Assembly (NCBI RefSeq): GCF_019578655.1
Contig: NC_063261.1
Span: 23,353,126-23,417,125, forward strand
Source of the DNA: Ricinus communis
Lineage: Eukaryota > Streptophyta > Magnoliopsida > Malpighiales > Euphorbiaceae
DNA length: 64,000 nucleotides
Reading direction: 5' to 3'
Made by a program: the position numbers and the translations under genes. The stretch's first letter is position 1. Each line of letters opens with the position of its first letter. This document shows, piece after piece, positions 52,460-64,000 of the stretch. The notes below the pieces were generated by a model. It searched no databases. It was given only the letters and a program-made list of their open reading frames with translations, and was not told where the DNA came from.

Positions 52460-54136
52460 TCACTTGTCGAGAACAATTAAACCTGTCTGTTCCCAAGCAA
52501 TAAGAACTTCATCCTGGCTTCGGTACAGACGCCCTGAAGGATCATAGTAGTACTGCACAGCAATGTCATTTGAAGAATATAATTATTGTTAGGGTAATAT
52601 ACTTTTAGGAATGCTGCCTTAAATTTATATATCATGTTGTAGTAGAATGATTACTACTGCAGCTGAATAAAATCTCATTAATTTGTATCTTTGATTTTTA
52701 TACTTAATTTGCTCGTGAAAAAACTTGTTTAAATAAACAAATATGAGAGATCTAATTTGACTAGAATATAACCTTGCTATAGTACTTAGGTTGGGCATGA
52801 ATTTCTAGATATCCTACTATGTATGTCCCAAAATTCAGCCAAATTAAGGTCTATCAATTGTTAATCACATATGTATTTTTCTTTTTAAGAAAAAATTATT
52901 TTTAATTTAAATTTATTATTTATTATCTATAATTCAAATTGGGAAATGCTAATTATTACAATTCTATTTTCTATAATCCTTTTCTATGAAAATTGTGAAA
53001 GTAATTCACCTTTTTACCATGAGAGTTTGAACCTAAGTAGTTAGGCTTTAGGCAGATAAAATTGATGGATCTTAAAATGTGAAAATATTTGAATCTAATT
53101 AGTTTTGAGTAAACAACTAATATTGAAAATTGTGCTAACATCCTCATTCAACTAAAGGAATAGCCATATAAGATGTTGAAGCCAAACATGCACAAAAAAG
53201 AAAAAAAAAGACTTCTTAGAAAAGAAAAGACTGATTTTCATTTTCATATATGTAAATCATTTAATATATACTGTTTTCCTTTTTTGAGAGATTTAACATA
53301 TCTGCTATTCTTGATGAAAATAGTTCATATCCTTTTCAAGTCATTTTAATAAATTTCAATTAGAAAAGATCTAGCAATTTCAGGAATCAGTATAGATCCA
53401 CTAACCCTTTTGTAGAATAAATCTCAAGAAATGATTAATTGAATCCAAAGTTTTCAAAAATCAAATAACCTTATTAGTTTCTCTCTTACAACATCAATTA
53501 ATTAATCAAACAAGTAGTAAACTGTTGCACTTTTACATAAAATAAAAACCATTCCATCAGTTTATCCAAATCCTAAAATGAATTGATATAAAAAAAAGAC
53601 AAGAAAGAAAACCAACTATATCACCCCTCAAACCCTAATTAATTTAACATAATTAAAGAAATGAAAATCAGGCAAGAGGTTGTATGATCTCACAAAGTAA
53701 TATCACATGATATATATATATAGAGAGAGGGAGAGCGAGAGAGGTCCGATACCCTATAAATCCTGCCATGATCCATGACCCTTTCCTCACCAAGCCAACC
53801 AGGAAGCAGCCAGCCATAGCCATGAGAAGTGTTGTCATGAAGGGTGCGTATACTACCTGGATTTGGTGGTTTTCTTTGTCGGCGACGCTCAATGTTCGCC
53901 AAGGTTTTCATTGTTTCTGGCGATCTTTTGTAGGTGCCACCCTGATAATAGCTAAGAAAGGAAGGCGTACCAACTTGCCTTTTCTTCTGATGATGACCTT
54001 GTTCAACAGTGCCAGTTTCACTGTCACTGGTCTTCTTCTCCATTTTTGTTGATGACTCAGATGTAACTTCGTCTCTGACCTCCATTGCCCTTTTCTTACC
54101 CTTCTTCATGGTTTTGCTTTCTCCACTTCTCTCCAT
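52460..54136 (-). CDS. Small basic protein with an MBD-like C-terminal domain, two exons
   Basis: Exons 53753-54136 and 52460-52552 (minus strand) join in frame at ...GRIYR|YYYDPSG.... The total of 477 bp gives 158 aa. The N-terminal 100 residues are rich in Lys, Glu and Ser, with nuclear-localisation-like clusters (KKGKKR, RRRQRK). Residues about 107-151 (GWLLPGWLGEERV...YYYDPSGRLYRSQDEVL) resemble the methyl-CpG-binding fold of plant MBD proteins, which have PxGW, then a basic strand, YYYDP.SGR.(F/Y)RS and a helix. The domain is shorter than usual and lacks the Arg/Lys-rich RVRKSG segment, so binding to methylated DNA is uncertain. A donor follows the stop codon, suggesting an intron in the 3' UTR. 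The single intron is 1.2 kb. Confidence 0.7.
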
Positions 54137-56295
54137 TTTTCATAAACTGCACACAGTTTCTTGAATGAAGCTAATTAGAGAGTGAAAAGGGTTTAAATAA
54201 GGTCAAGTTAGCTCTCTCTTTATTAGGTTTAGTGCTTTCTAGCTATCCCTATATTTTTCTTTTTTCTTAATTGTTGCATGGATTAGTCCAATTCTTATCA
54301 TTTGGGTCCTCGTAAGCATTTAGAATAGTGAAGTGTTTATTTTTATTTTTCTTCTTATATAAGTGTTCACAAATTAGGTTTTATATCATTTATTAAAAAA
54401 TTTCAAATATATAAAGTTTGTATTGTTGTGGGAGAATTTCAATTCACAATGCTTCAAATTCGAAGGATGGATTTTATAATTTTTCATAATGGTGAAAATC
54501 TTATACATTTTTTTTTCTATTGATGCAATAGTTTTTCATAAAGAAACCAATTCTCTAAGGAATCAATATTTACCTCCTAATTAATCTTGATAATGGGTTA
54601 CATATATAGCCCGTACGTCTATTTTCTTTCTTTCTTTTCTTTAAAGAAAATTTCTTGTGTATATTTAGCATTTTATAATCGTTACTCTTTAATAATTAAA
54701 TAACTATTAATTTTAATATGCTTCGAAAAAAATAATAAGACAAATTTAAAGTAAAAACAAGCAAGCACGTCGAAAATTGTATGCGCAAAGCCATGCATCT
54801 TACGTAATTTAAGATAAAAATATAAAACTTCTATAATTGTAATGGATTTGTGACACGTGTTAATTTTGATCTATAATATAATTAATAAAGGAATCATCAT
54901 TTGTCAGCTATCAGAAGCAGATTGCAAAGAGAATTTAAAAGACACGTGTATTAGTTTTTTAAGAAAACAAATAAATACTTCATTAGTTGATTGCCGACCG
55001 ACAAAGATACATCGATATTAATGAACTCTACTAAAGTTGTTATTCTAATTATGTTATCACATCTTATCAAATAAAATTTTATACGTACTTCTCAATATTA
55101 ATTCATATAAAAGTTAACGAATAGTTCGATTTTTCCTCAATGGCGATAAGGGGAAAGAAGCCCTCGCTAAGGCGGGATGGATTGCAGCTCCATTATGAGC
55201 TTCTCTTCAGAGTTTCAAGATTTTTGACGAGGTTTTATTAATCGTTATTGACCTTTTTTCCAAAAGTATTTATGAGCAAGTAAAATAATATATTCTTTGG
55301 TTTTAAGTTAGATGGTAGTGAAGTAATTCAAGAGGAAGAAGAAGAAGAAGTAGAAAGAAAAAGATGATGGAGCACTTGAAAACTTGTTTTAAATTTGTTA
55401 CTTTTCACAATATTATGATAAGAAGTTTGGAGAGTTAGTGAGAATTAGTAGTAAAATTAAAGGGTCAAAATGTAAAAGGAAGTGCGCAAAAATGTTAAAA
55501 ATGTGATTTGGACAAAATAAAAGGTAATGAAAGAAAATCCCAGTAGAAATTTGTTGTCACCTGACTCCATTGGATTCTGTAATAAATATGTAACCGTTTT
55601 TGTACAGAAATGCTGAGGTGTCCCAGTTCTCTCCTACTCACAATTAACCATTTAACTCATTTTTGCATCCTTACTAATCTTCAAAATCTTTTACTAACTT
55701 TCTTGCCCCAAATGAAATACCTATTTTGGTATTGAGAACTCAGAATCAGATACGTAAAACATACCCCTATATTACTATCTTCTATTTTTCATTTTTATTT
55801 TTTTTTATTATCAAATTTCATTTTTATCGATGGCGGCGGACAAATTATTTTTTTATTATTTTTAATAAATAAATATTAATATATTATTTAAAAAGTTTTA
55901 TTATGAGGATTGTGATGGGATTTATTGAATTCTCATTCTATCAAAATAATGAAAAAACAGAAAAATTTAATATGATTTTTAAACAATTAAATTTATTAAA
56001 AAACATTTATGAAATCAATATGTGATTTGGTACCACGGAATGGAGCGTACTTTTTTTAAAATTATAAAAATAAATTTCTCTAAATATTTTTTTTGATATT
56101 TACTATTTTTTTTTCTATATCAAAATTACTTATAAATTTTTTACTAATTATATATTTATATTCTTCTCAAATAATAATTATTGTAAAATAATTATATAAT
56201 CAGATGAATACAATTATTGCATAAGCAAATGTGGCTAGGTCTTTTCAATATTATTGAAATATTCGAGCCTCTAAATATATTTAATCAGTTTTTTA
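54137..56295. other. Intergenic region between the MBD-like gene and the glucanase cluster
   Basis: About 54137-54330 is the likely 5' flank of the MBD-like gene. The rest is AT-rich with no gene recognised. A small GC-richer scrap at about 55140-55235, with an open start MAIRGKKPSLRRDG, could not be identified. A GAA run lies at about 55335-55350. Confidence 0.5.
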
Positions 56296-56299
56296 AGAG

Positions 56300-56670
56300 T
56301 TTTGCTAAAGTATTATTGTAGGACTGTATCATTATAAGTCTATTTTTTAATTATAAACTATTAATTAATATTATTTTAAATAGTTTATTTATTTTATATA
56401 CTCTTCTATTAATATAAATTGTCAATAAATTTATATATAATTTTTAATTATTTATACGAACCAAAAATTTATAGTTGAATATTATAGTTATCAAATACTA
56501 CTTTTAAATTTTAAAAATAAATAATTTTTTTAATAAATAAAAATAATATATTTAATTAATCAATAATTAAATACTATATATAATTGACTAATTTAATATT
56601 TAATTATATTAATAAATTATTAAAATTAAATAATATTAATATTTATTATATGATACCACATTAGAATGAT
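56300..56670. mobile_element. MITE-like repeat, copy 2
   Basis: Collinear with about 30510-30905. The right edge (ATGATACCACATTAGAATGA) matches the other copy's GATACTATACATC...AATAATGATTCTACATTAGA only loosely, but the central 250 bp align well by eye. It lies about 260 bp upstream of the first glucanase start codon and so could contribute to that promoter. Confidence 0.5.
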
Positions 56671-56933
56671 TTTTTTTTTTCTTATGGGGGGTAACATAAT
56701 TCAAACTTTATCCAAAAACAGAGTCATACCAAGCCGGTTTTATCTGTCTATTAATGGCCATTTCTCATTTGTCCAAATATTCATACTTCCACATTGTGCT
56801 TACCCATTTTACCCTCATTCCACATTGTCTTGCCCATTTCTAAATAATCCTCCACTTAATTAATTTATAGCCAATGCATCCATCTTCAAGAATCTAAATA
56901 GGAAAAGGACAAAGAGTTGGTGGCAAACTAGCT

Positions 56934-59055
56934 ATGACCACCAAAACTCATCACCGCCATCTCCTCCTCCTTATCTCCACCTTCTTCCACCTCTCAACCA
57001 CCATTTTTGCCATTGGTGTCAACTATGGCACTCTTGGCAATAACCTGCCACCACCATCTCAGGTTGCTAAATTTATCAAAACTCAAACAATAATCGATAG
57101 CATCAAGATCTTTGACACAAATCCTGACGTTCTTCGTGCCTTTGCCAATACAGGCATTTCTGTTACAGTTACGGTTGGCAATGGGGATATTCCTGCTCTT
57201 GCCAATATAAATAATGCGCGTAGATGGGTTGTTGCTAATATTGCACCATTTTATCCAAGAACAAGGATTAATCGTATTGTTGTTGGTAATGAAATTCTTG
57301 CCTCTGCTAATAAGGCTTGGATTACTAATCTTGTTCCTGCCATGAGAAACATTCACAATGCTCTTCTTTCTGCCCGAATCAGAGGAATTCAGGTTTGAGC
57401 ATTTTTAATCGCTTTCTCTTGTATGCATGTTTTACGCCTGAAATATAGTATCCTTAGACATTAGTAAAATTAGGAAAAAATGATCTTAATTTCTTCTGAT
57501 GTGCTTGTGTTCATGCTAATTTTAAGTTTATTTTGGAACATGATCAGCAAAATTCGAGCTATATTTTTCATCATATCATACTTAATTCTTATTCCTTTGA
57601 TGTATATACTATATATCTTAGGCATTAAATGAATAATTCGTGCTATCCCTTTTTTCTAATTAGACTATATATCTTAGATATTAAATGAATAATTTTTGGC
57701 CTTTGGCGTTGATTTTTTTTAAAGTAATCTTTTCGAGACTATATGCTGGTATAATACATATTAAGTTGCATAACTTTAGTAAAAATTATTTTCCATTTTT
57801 AATATAGGTCACAACTCCAAATTCTCTTGGCATACTGTCAATTTCCGAGCCACCAAGTGCAGGCCGATTCAGGAACGGGTTCGACCGAGTTATTTTTGCA
57901 CCAATGCTTCAATTTCTACGTGAAACCAAATCACCTTTTATGGTTAACCCATATCCTTATTTTGGCTACTCTCCACAAATGGCAAACTATGCTCTATTCA
58001 AGCGCAATAGAGGCATACATGATAGATTCATTGGCATTACTTATTATAACATGTATGATGCAATGTTGGATGCTGTTTATTCTGCTATGAAAAAGTTAGG
58101 CTACGGTGATGTAGGTATTGTGGTGGGCGAGACCGGTTGGCCCTCACTCTGCGACCCGGGTCAACCTGCTTGTAGTGTGGAGAATGCGGCTTGGTTCAAT
58201 GGGAATTTGATCAGACGAGATCACCAAAGAAGGGGTACCCCATTGATGCCGAACCGACGATTCGAGACATTTATATTCTCCTTGTTCAATGAAAATCTTA
58301 AACCTGGTCCGACCGCTGAGAGGAATTGGGGTTTGTTTAGGCCAGATTTTAGTCCGGTTTATAATATTGGGATTATGCACAATGGACAGGTTAGTTAATT
58401 TTTCTATGCTTTTACCCGCCTTAAATATTCTGAAATTCTGACAAGTATATATTGGCTTTTTCCTAAAGAAACTCGTGAATGACAGTGGGTCATATATGGT
58501 TTCCAAATCCAAACCTTGGTTTTAGATTGGATCTTGTTTTCCATTTGAACAAATATTCAGATAGCACATTGCACATCATTCTGATATCTTTTATGATGTA
58601 CATGCAGCCAATTGGTGGTCGTCATGGTGGAAGAAATAGATGTGGACCAAGACCAGCACCAAGAGTAGGAGGAGGAAAGAGGTGGTGCGTGCCAAAGACA
58701 GGAGCCAATGATCAAGCATTACAAGCCAATATAAACTATGCATGCAGCCAGGGTGTGGATTGCAGGCCAATCCAGGCAGGTGGTGCCTGTTTTGATCCTA
58801 ACAATGTGAGGTCACATGCATCTTTTATCATGAACTCTTTCTACCAAACCCATGGTCGCCAGGATTTCGCATGTGACTTTGCTCACACCGGTTTCCTTAC
58901 TTCTCTTAATCCAAGTAAGTCCTGACAAACGTTTTTAATATTTTATGGCTGAATTAATTAAATATTCGCCAATGTTTTGTTTACATTGATTTTCTCGTGT
59001 GTTTATTCTTTTTCTTTCTAAATGTACAGGTCATGGCGCATGCAGATATCTCTAA
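56934..59055 (+). CDS. GH17 glucan endo-1,3-beta-glucosidase with X8 (CBM43) domain, gene 1
   Basis: Hydrolyses internal 1,3-beta-glucan (callose) linkages in the wall or apoplast. Exons 56934-57392, 57808-58389, 58608-58914 and 59030-59055 (1374 bp) give 457 aa. An N-terminal signal peptide of about 26 residues (LLLLISTFFHLSTTIFA) precedes mature IGVNYGTLGNNLPPP. The predicted acid/base is Glu120 in RIVVGNEIL and the nucleophile is Glu261 in VVGETGWPS. The GH17 domain ends near [17 protein letters not shown] Gly/Arg/Pro-rich linker (about 348-371) leads to an X8 carbohydrate-binding domain starting at RWCVPK, with its conserved Cys ([23 protein letters not shown]). The last exon encodes the short tail HGACRYL, so no GPI-anchor signal is evident. 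Its tandem paralogue is 2 kb downstream with the same exon pattern. Confidence 0.95.
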
Positions 59056-61028
59056 TACTGAAGGTTGATATTTAGAGGATGGATCAAGGCTCACTCTCTA
59101 TTGAGATTCTTGAAGCAATTCTTATGTTTCATTTATCATTTCATTCTTTGAGAAAAAAAAAAAAAAGGTTAACGTCAAGGAAAGAGACCCTTTTCTCTAG
59201 TATGTAATCCACTGGTTAAAATTGCATATCAATTTTACCCCTAATGCAAAAACTTTGGGTGAAGAGTTAAAGAGCAAAGATGCCTCGTATGGAAAGGATA
59301 GATCAGAAGGGCAAAACCACCTCGTGGGTGGGTAAGAGAGGCAATCACTTATAGACATATTTCATGAAAAGATTATACTACAATAATACTAACATTTTGA
59401 CATTTTTCAGTGTTGCCTCCTAGCTTCCCTCCCTTATATATTCTTACTATAACCCATTATCATTATGGAGGCTTAATTAATTCCTCTCTATCCATAATTA
59501 CTAAGTTTGAAACCTTTTACATGCTTGAAAATGGAAATGAAAGAAGTAAAGAGAGGACAATGTTCTATTACATATACAATTTTGCATTCCTACATTCTTT
59601 TATCATAATTTCATTAATAACATTTAATTTTCTCCATGTATTAAAAAAGAAAATCATTTTAGCCCCCATCTAGTAAATTTTAGTTGCAATCTTACAAATC
59701 ACCAATATAATTATTTATTATTATCACTTCTTAATTAAACAGATTCTTTATTTAATTTTACTAGAATTTTAATTCCAAGTATTAAATTCAATCACTAAAT
59801 ATTTTTCCTAGAGTTTATATATACATTGGCATAGTAGTAATGCATCATCAGAATAAACAGACAAATGTATTAAAAAAAATCCGACAATTAAATCTAATAC
59901 TAATCATATCTCTGGAAAAAAAGAAAAGATAAAACGCATCGTTTAATTGGTTCTTAGCGTGTTTTCTCCGCCAAACGCACAATTCCGCGTTTCCGTTACG
60001 CGTTCACTTATTAGAAAGCTAAATAAAGAGAACACTTGTAGTTAAAAGTAATGTTCCAAAATGAGGTGCTTGCTGTCCTAACTTAAACTTTTACCATTAT
60101 CTAATTAATAAAGCCCCAACTTCTGTCAATAAAATAAAAATAAAATATTCTTTCCTTAGAAAATAATATATTTTAAATATTAAATAACGTATGGGTGGGC
60201 ATTGAGATTTTGACTCGAAGTCTAAAAGAACGTTCTCTAACCGCCACGTATCATCATCCCCTGACATGAACATTACCGTTTCCTCCCTTCATCCCGCCAC
60301 TACTTTTGCTGCCTCTTTCGTGTGCATCTTGTACACGCCTCCCTCTATTACACCACGAACATTAGATTTCAACTGCCATAGATTATTTTTTTCAGACCAT
60401 CAAGATTGATCCAAATATTATCGACTGTTAGAATTTCACATGGCCAACATTTAAACATTTAAATTGAATGTATCAAACCGATGATGAGACTATTTTAAGA
60501 TTTGTTCTAAATGTAGAATATAAGTAAAGTAATAATATAATATAAATTTATGGTAGAATAATTCTTCTATATTCATAATAAAAATAAAATTTCGAAAGAG
60601 ATAGAAATTTAAATTTAAATTTTTTATTTTTTAATAATATTAAATCTAAAGCCTTTACTTTTCAATAGTAATTATTCTTTGAACTGGATTTCAAGCTTTG
60701 ATTAAATTACAATTTAATTAAATATAAAACAAATAATCTGAATAACTGACATAGTTTCAGTTTAATGATGTTATTTAGGACATAAAATCACCTTGGAGAA
60801 ACAGGCTAATTTGGTACCGTTCAAACAATGCCCATCTGCCATAATAAAAGGTCAAAACATTCGACTCCAACCAGCTGGTTTCTTTCAGATTTTGCATTGC
60901 TTAAATAACAGACTTTCTAGTTTGTATCTCTCTTTCCTCTTCTTTTCCCTCTTGTCAAAAATAGCTGGCTCTGCCTTTTCAGAAAAAAATAAAATAAAAA
61001 ATCTCATATATCTGAACATTTCTCTTTT
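59056..61028. other. Region between the two glucanase genes
   Basis: It begins with the 3' UTR of gene 1. A poly-A run at about 59152-59166 lies about 100 bp past the stop. No gene was recognised. Slightly GC-richer stretches at about 59935-60010 and 60240-60360 (with CGCCACGTATC) could be upstream regulatory DNA of gene 2. Confidence 0.5.
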
Positions 61029-61036
61029 TATATAAA
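61029..61036 (+). promoter_or_regulatory. TATA box of glucanase gene 2
   Basis: TATATAAA lies 46 bp upstream of the ATG, implying a short leader of roughly 15-25 bases if transcription starts about 30 bp downstream. Position and consensus fit a core promoter. Confidence 0.6.
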
Positions 61037-61081
61037 CTGTAATTCTGTAACCTCTTTCATTTCAAAAAATCCACCACAACC

Positions 61082-63126
61082 ATGGCCACCACTTCTACAA
61101 CCATCAAAACTGTCCTCCTCCTCTTCTCTATCCTCCTCCACCTCTCCACCACCACTTTTGCACTTGGTGTCAACTATGGTACGTTAGCCAACAACCTGCC
61201 ACCACCATCTCAGGTGGCCAATTTCCTCAAAACACAGACAATTATAGATAGCATCAAAATCTTTGACACTAATCCTGACATTCTCAGAGCTTTTGCCAAT
61301 ACTGGCATTACTGTGACCGTAACTGTTGGTAATGGTGATATTCCAGCTCTTTCTGAGGCTCATGCTGCCCGTCGGTGGGTTAACAACAATATTAAACCTT
61401 ATTATCCACAGACAAAGATTAATCGGATTGCTGTTGGAAATGAAATTTTGATGTCTGGTGTTCAAGATTGGATTGCTCATCTTGTTCCTTGCATGAAGGC
61501 CCTGCATCATGCTCTCGTTCTTGCTGGAATCAAGGATATTAAGGTTAAACAGTTTCTATTATTATTATTATTATTATTATTCATTCGCTAATAGGATAAT
61601 TATTTATTATTTTCTCTATTTTTTTACAAAAACTTTAAAGAAAAATGAAAAGTCTTCCAATTTCTAATCTTGATCTCCTACTTATGAGGCGGACATTTTA
61701 TATCTAAAGTTCGCTTAGGCATTCTTGATTTTAGATTTAGTGAAATGTGGAACTCAACTTCTGTCAGGTGCATTCCTTCTAAAGAGTTCCTGAAGAACCG
61801 AAAAGTATTAGTATTATTTTTTCTGTTTACTATTTTAACATTTTTTTTTCTGGGTTTATGGCAGGTATCAACGCCTCATACCTTAGGAATTCTATACAAT
61901 TCAGTGCCGCCAAGTGCTGCTCGAATCAGGCCTGGCTACCAAAAGTCCATATTTGCACCATTGCTTCAATTTCTACGTGAAACCAAATCACCTCTCATGG
62001 TTAACCCATACCCTTATTTTAGCTACGCCCCAAAAGTTGATAAATACATTCTTTTCAAGCCAAACCGTGGCATCCATGACAGATACACAAACATTACCTA
62101 CACTAACATGTTTGATGCGATGATGGATGCTGTTTACTCTGCCATTAAAGCAATGGGCTATCCTGATGTTGACATTCTAGTGGCTGAGACTGGTTGGCCC
62201 TCCCTTGGCGACCCGAACCAGCCGGCTTGTACGGTCGAGAATGCTGTGGCTTATAATGGGAATTTGATCAAGCATGTTACTTCAGGGAAGGGTACTCCAT
62301 TGATGCCCAATAGGCGATTTGAGACGTACATTTTTGCATTGTTTAATGAAAATCTTAAACCTGGATCAACTGCTGAGAGAAATTGGGGTTTGTTTAGGCC
62401 AGATTTTAGCCCTGTTTACAATGTTGGAGTATTGCGCAATGAGCAGGTACGTTATTAATTAGTACTCATAATTCTATTGTTCTTTTCTTCTGAACTTACA
62501 TTTTACAACTTAATTGTCACTGTTGTATGTTATTGGACTATAATTATTAACAATTGAGTTCAATTTCTTTGCCATTAAATTGAAGTAAGCATTGTCATAT
62601 TGATTTAAATTTTGTTTATATTGTTACTTAGACCAATACACCAAATCCAAATCCAACCACAGGCAAGAAATGGTGTGTACCCAAAGCGGAAGCTAATGAT
62701 CAGCAATTGCAAGCAAACATAGACTATGTGTGTAGCCAGGGAGTAGATTGCAAGCCTATTCAAGCTGGTGGTGCCTGTTTTGATCCTAACAATATCAGGT
62801 CTCATGCATCATTTGCCATGAATTCTTTCTATCAAACACATGGCCGCAATGATTTCAATTGCGATTTCTCTCATACTGCTGTTATCACCACTGCTGACCC
62901 AAGTAAGTCAATATTTGCCTCACCAGTTAAACCAAATTCGTCTCCGAATCTGATTCTGATTCTGATTTTAGTTTTAATTTTGCCCTGGAAGTAAGAACTC
63001 AATGTCTAGGATTCTTTATAAAACAATCATGCATCTCTATATAGGAAACGAGGTTCTGTTTTATAATTAATAATGACATTTCTTATGGTTTTCTGTGCAG
63101 GTCATGGGAATTGTAGGTACGTTTGA
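61082..63126 (+). CDS. GH17 glucan endo-1,3-beta-glucosidase with X8 (CBM43) domain, gene 2
   Basis: Tandem paralogue of gene 1. Exons 61082-61543, 61865-62446, 62632-62902 and 63101-63126 (1341 bp) give 446 aa. Exon 2 has exactly the same length as in gene 1 (582 bp) and the intron phases are the same. The signal peptide is [18 protein letters not shown] and the mature part starts [15 protein letters not shown]. Catalytic residues are Glu121 in RIAVGNEIL and Glu262 in VAETGWPS. A short Asn/Pro/Thr linker ([10 protein letters not shown]) replaces the Gly/Arg linker of gene 1. The X8 domain starts at KWCVPK (about 361). Spliced, the tail is HGNCRYV. If intron 3 is retained, translation continues to 62994 and adds a hydrophobic end (see findings). 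Confidence 0.95.
61557..61582. repeat. (ATT)n microsatellite in intron 1 of glucanase gene 2
   Basis: About eight ATT units, 14 bp after the splice donor. Confidence 0.9.
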
Positions 63127-64000
63127 GATTAAATCTAGACACTGAGGAACCGGGATTTGCTTTGAATTGAGAGAAGCCCCATACTAGCTAAATTAATGGA
63201 AATTTTAGACATGTAATTTATTTCTTCATTCTTTGTAATTAAGCTGCAAAGCAAATGTATAATTTGAGAAAATATAATTTTGATATCTCGAAAAGGACAA
63301 TGTTATTTGAACACATATTGACACAGAAATAATAGTATACAATTTTTTGTTTGAATTATTTCAAATATAATGTGATTGGTCTAATATTTGTATAACATGA
63401 ATTTAATCATCTCTCGAGTTTAATAATAATATTAATAAATAAATATCTCAGGTGGCCATACGATAAATTATGTAAAAAACTTAGATTTTTTTTTAATTAA
63501 TCAGTTTCAACTAGGGTTGAAACTCAAAATTTCTTAGCCCTTGAGATGATTTTGTTACTAATTAAGTTATATTTAAGGGGTATTTACTATTCTCTGATTT
63601 TTTTTATTATATTACTTATTCATTCACATTTAAAAGTTATATTTTTTATTCTTTTATCTTATAAATATATACTAAAGAACTCTTCCACTATAATCTTATT
63701 AAACAATCTTTAAATAGATTAGGTTAAATACTATTTGCCTCCTATTTTTTAATCTAATACACAAATTATTTCTTATATTTTATTTATCATATTAGAACTT
63801 CCTTATCTTTTAACAAAATAAATTATTATCTTTTCTTATCTAAAGTCAAAACAATTAAAAGACTAACTTAGTAACAAGAAAGGTAATAGTTAGTCTTTAT
63901 CAATTTAGTCTCTTAATTGTCTAAAATATTAAATATTAGACTCATCTAAATTTATCTTTTTATCCAATCAATATAAAATTTTATATTCAACAAGAATCAA
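63127..64000. other. 3' flank of glucanase gene 2 and AT-rich DNA
   Basis: Probable 3' UTR for the first 150 bases or so, then AT-rich intergenic sequence to the end of the window. No gene recognised. Confidence 0.6.

Noticed and set aside
56994..57356. 120-codon minus-strand frame opposite glucanase gene 1, and similar frames opposite gene 2 (61184-61510) and at 58144-58512
   Set aside because: Antisense shadows of the conserved GH17 exons with no similarity of their own.

Overview
This is a 64 kb piece of a flowering-plant nuclear genome, most likely a rosid eudicot. The evidence is the strongly AT-rich intergenic DNA, genes with many short exons and GT-AG introns, plant-type proteins (DUF506, GH17 glucanase with an X8 domain), plant retrotransposons, and a nuclear insert of chloroplast DNA. 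A Malpighiales/Euphorbiaceae origin is only a guess. No bacterial-style operon, CRISPR array, tRNA or rRNA gene was seen.

Layout: (1) 2.9-7.4 kb, minus strand: a complete nine-exon cytosolic triosephosphate isomerase gene (254 aa). (2) 7.5-12.4 kb: very AT-rich repeats, including Helitron-like 3' ends and a long TA microsatellite. (3) 12.5-15.3 kb, plus strand: a complete eight-exon GINS subunit PSF2 gene (208 aa) with a perfect E2F site 118 bp upstream of its ATG. (4) 18.6-34.3 kb: a layered region with a TRIM-like miniature retrotransposon, a decayed membrane-protein paralogue, a candidate hAT-like element with imperfect 8-bp target duplications, an unusual Ty3/gypsy derivative nested in it, a decayed copia-type gag, and finally an unrecognised multi-pass membrane protein gene (405 aa model). 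The decayed paralogue at 20.5 kb and the intact gene at 32.6 kb share collinear upstream blocks, so they look like an old direct segmental duplication. (5) 41.7-43.9 kb, plus: a three-exon DUF506/PDDEXK_6 gene (307 aa). (6) 46.05-48.96 kb: a 2.9 kb solo LTR with a 5-bp target duplication. (7) 49.97-51.06 kb: a nuclear plastid insert holding the start of rpl2 and all of rpl23. (8) 52.5-54.1 kb, minus: a small basic protein with an MBD-like C-terminus (158 aa). (9) 56.9-63.1 kb, plus: a tandem pair of GH17 endo-1,3-beta-glucanase genes with X8 domains (457 and 446 aa).

The cellular genes are unrelated housekeeping and cell-wall genes and do not form a pathway. Only the glucanase pair and the duplicated membrane-protein locus are local families. 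The most unusual object is the 22.1-25.7 kb retroelement. It is bounded by near-identical inverted copies of the same LTR end, flanked by a perfect 5-bp target duplication, and has a complete LTR on one side only.

Splice sites and frames were checked by eye and every spliced CDS total is a multiple of three. Coordinates of decayed repeats are approximate.
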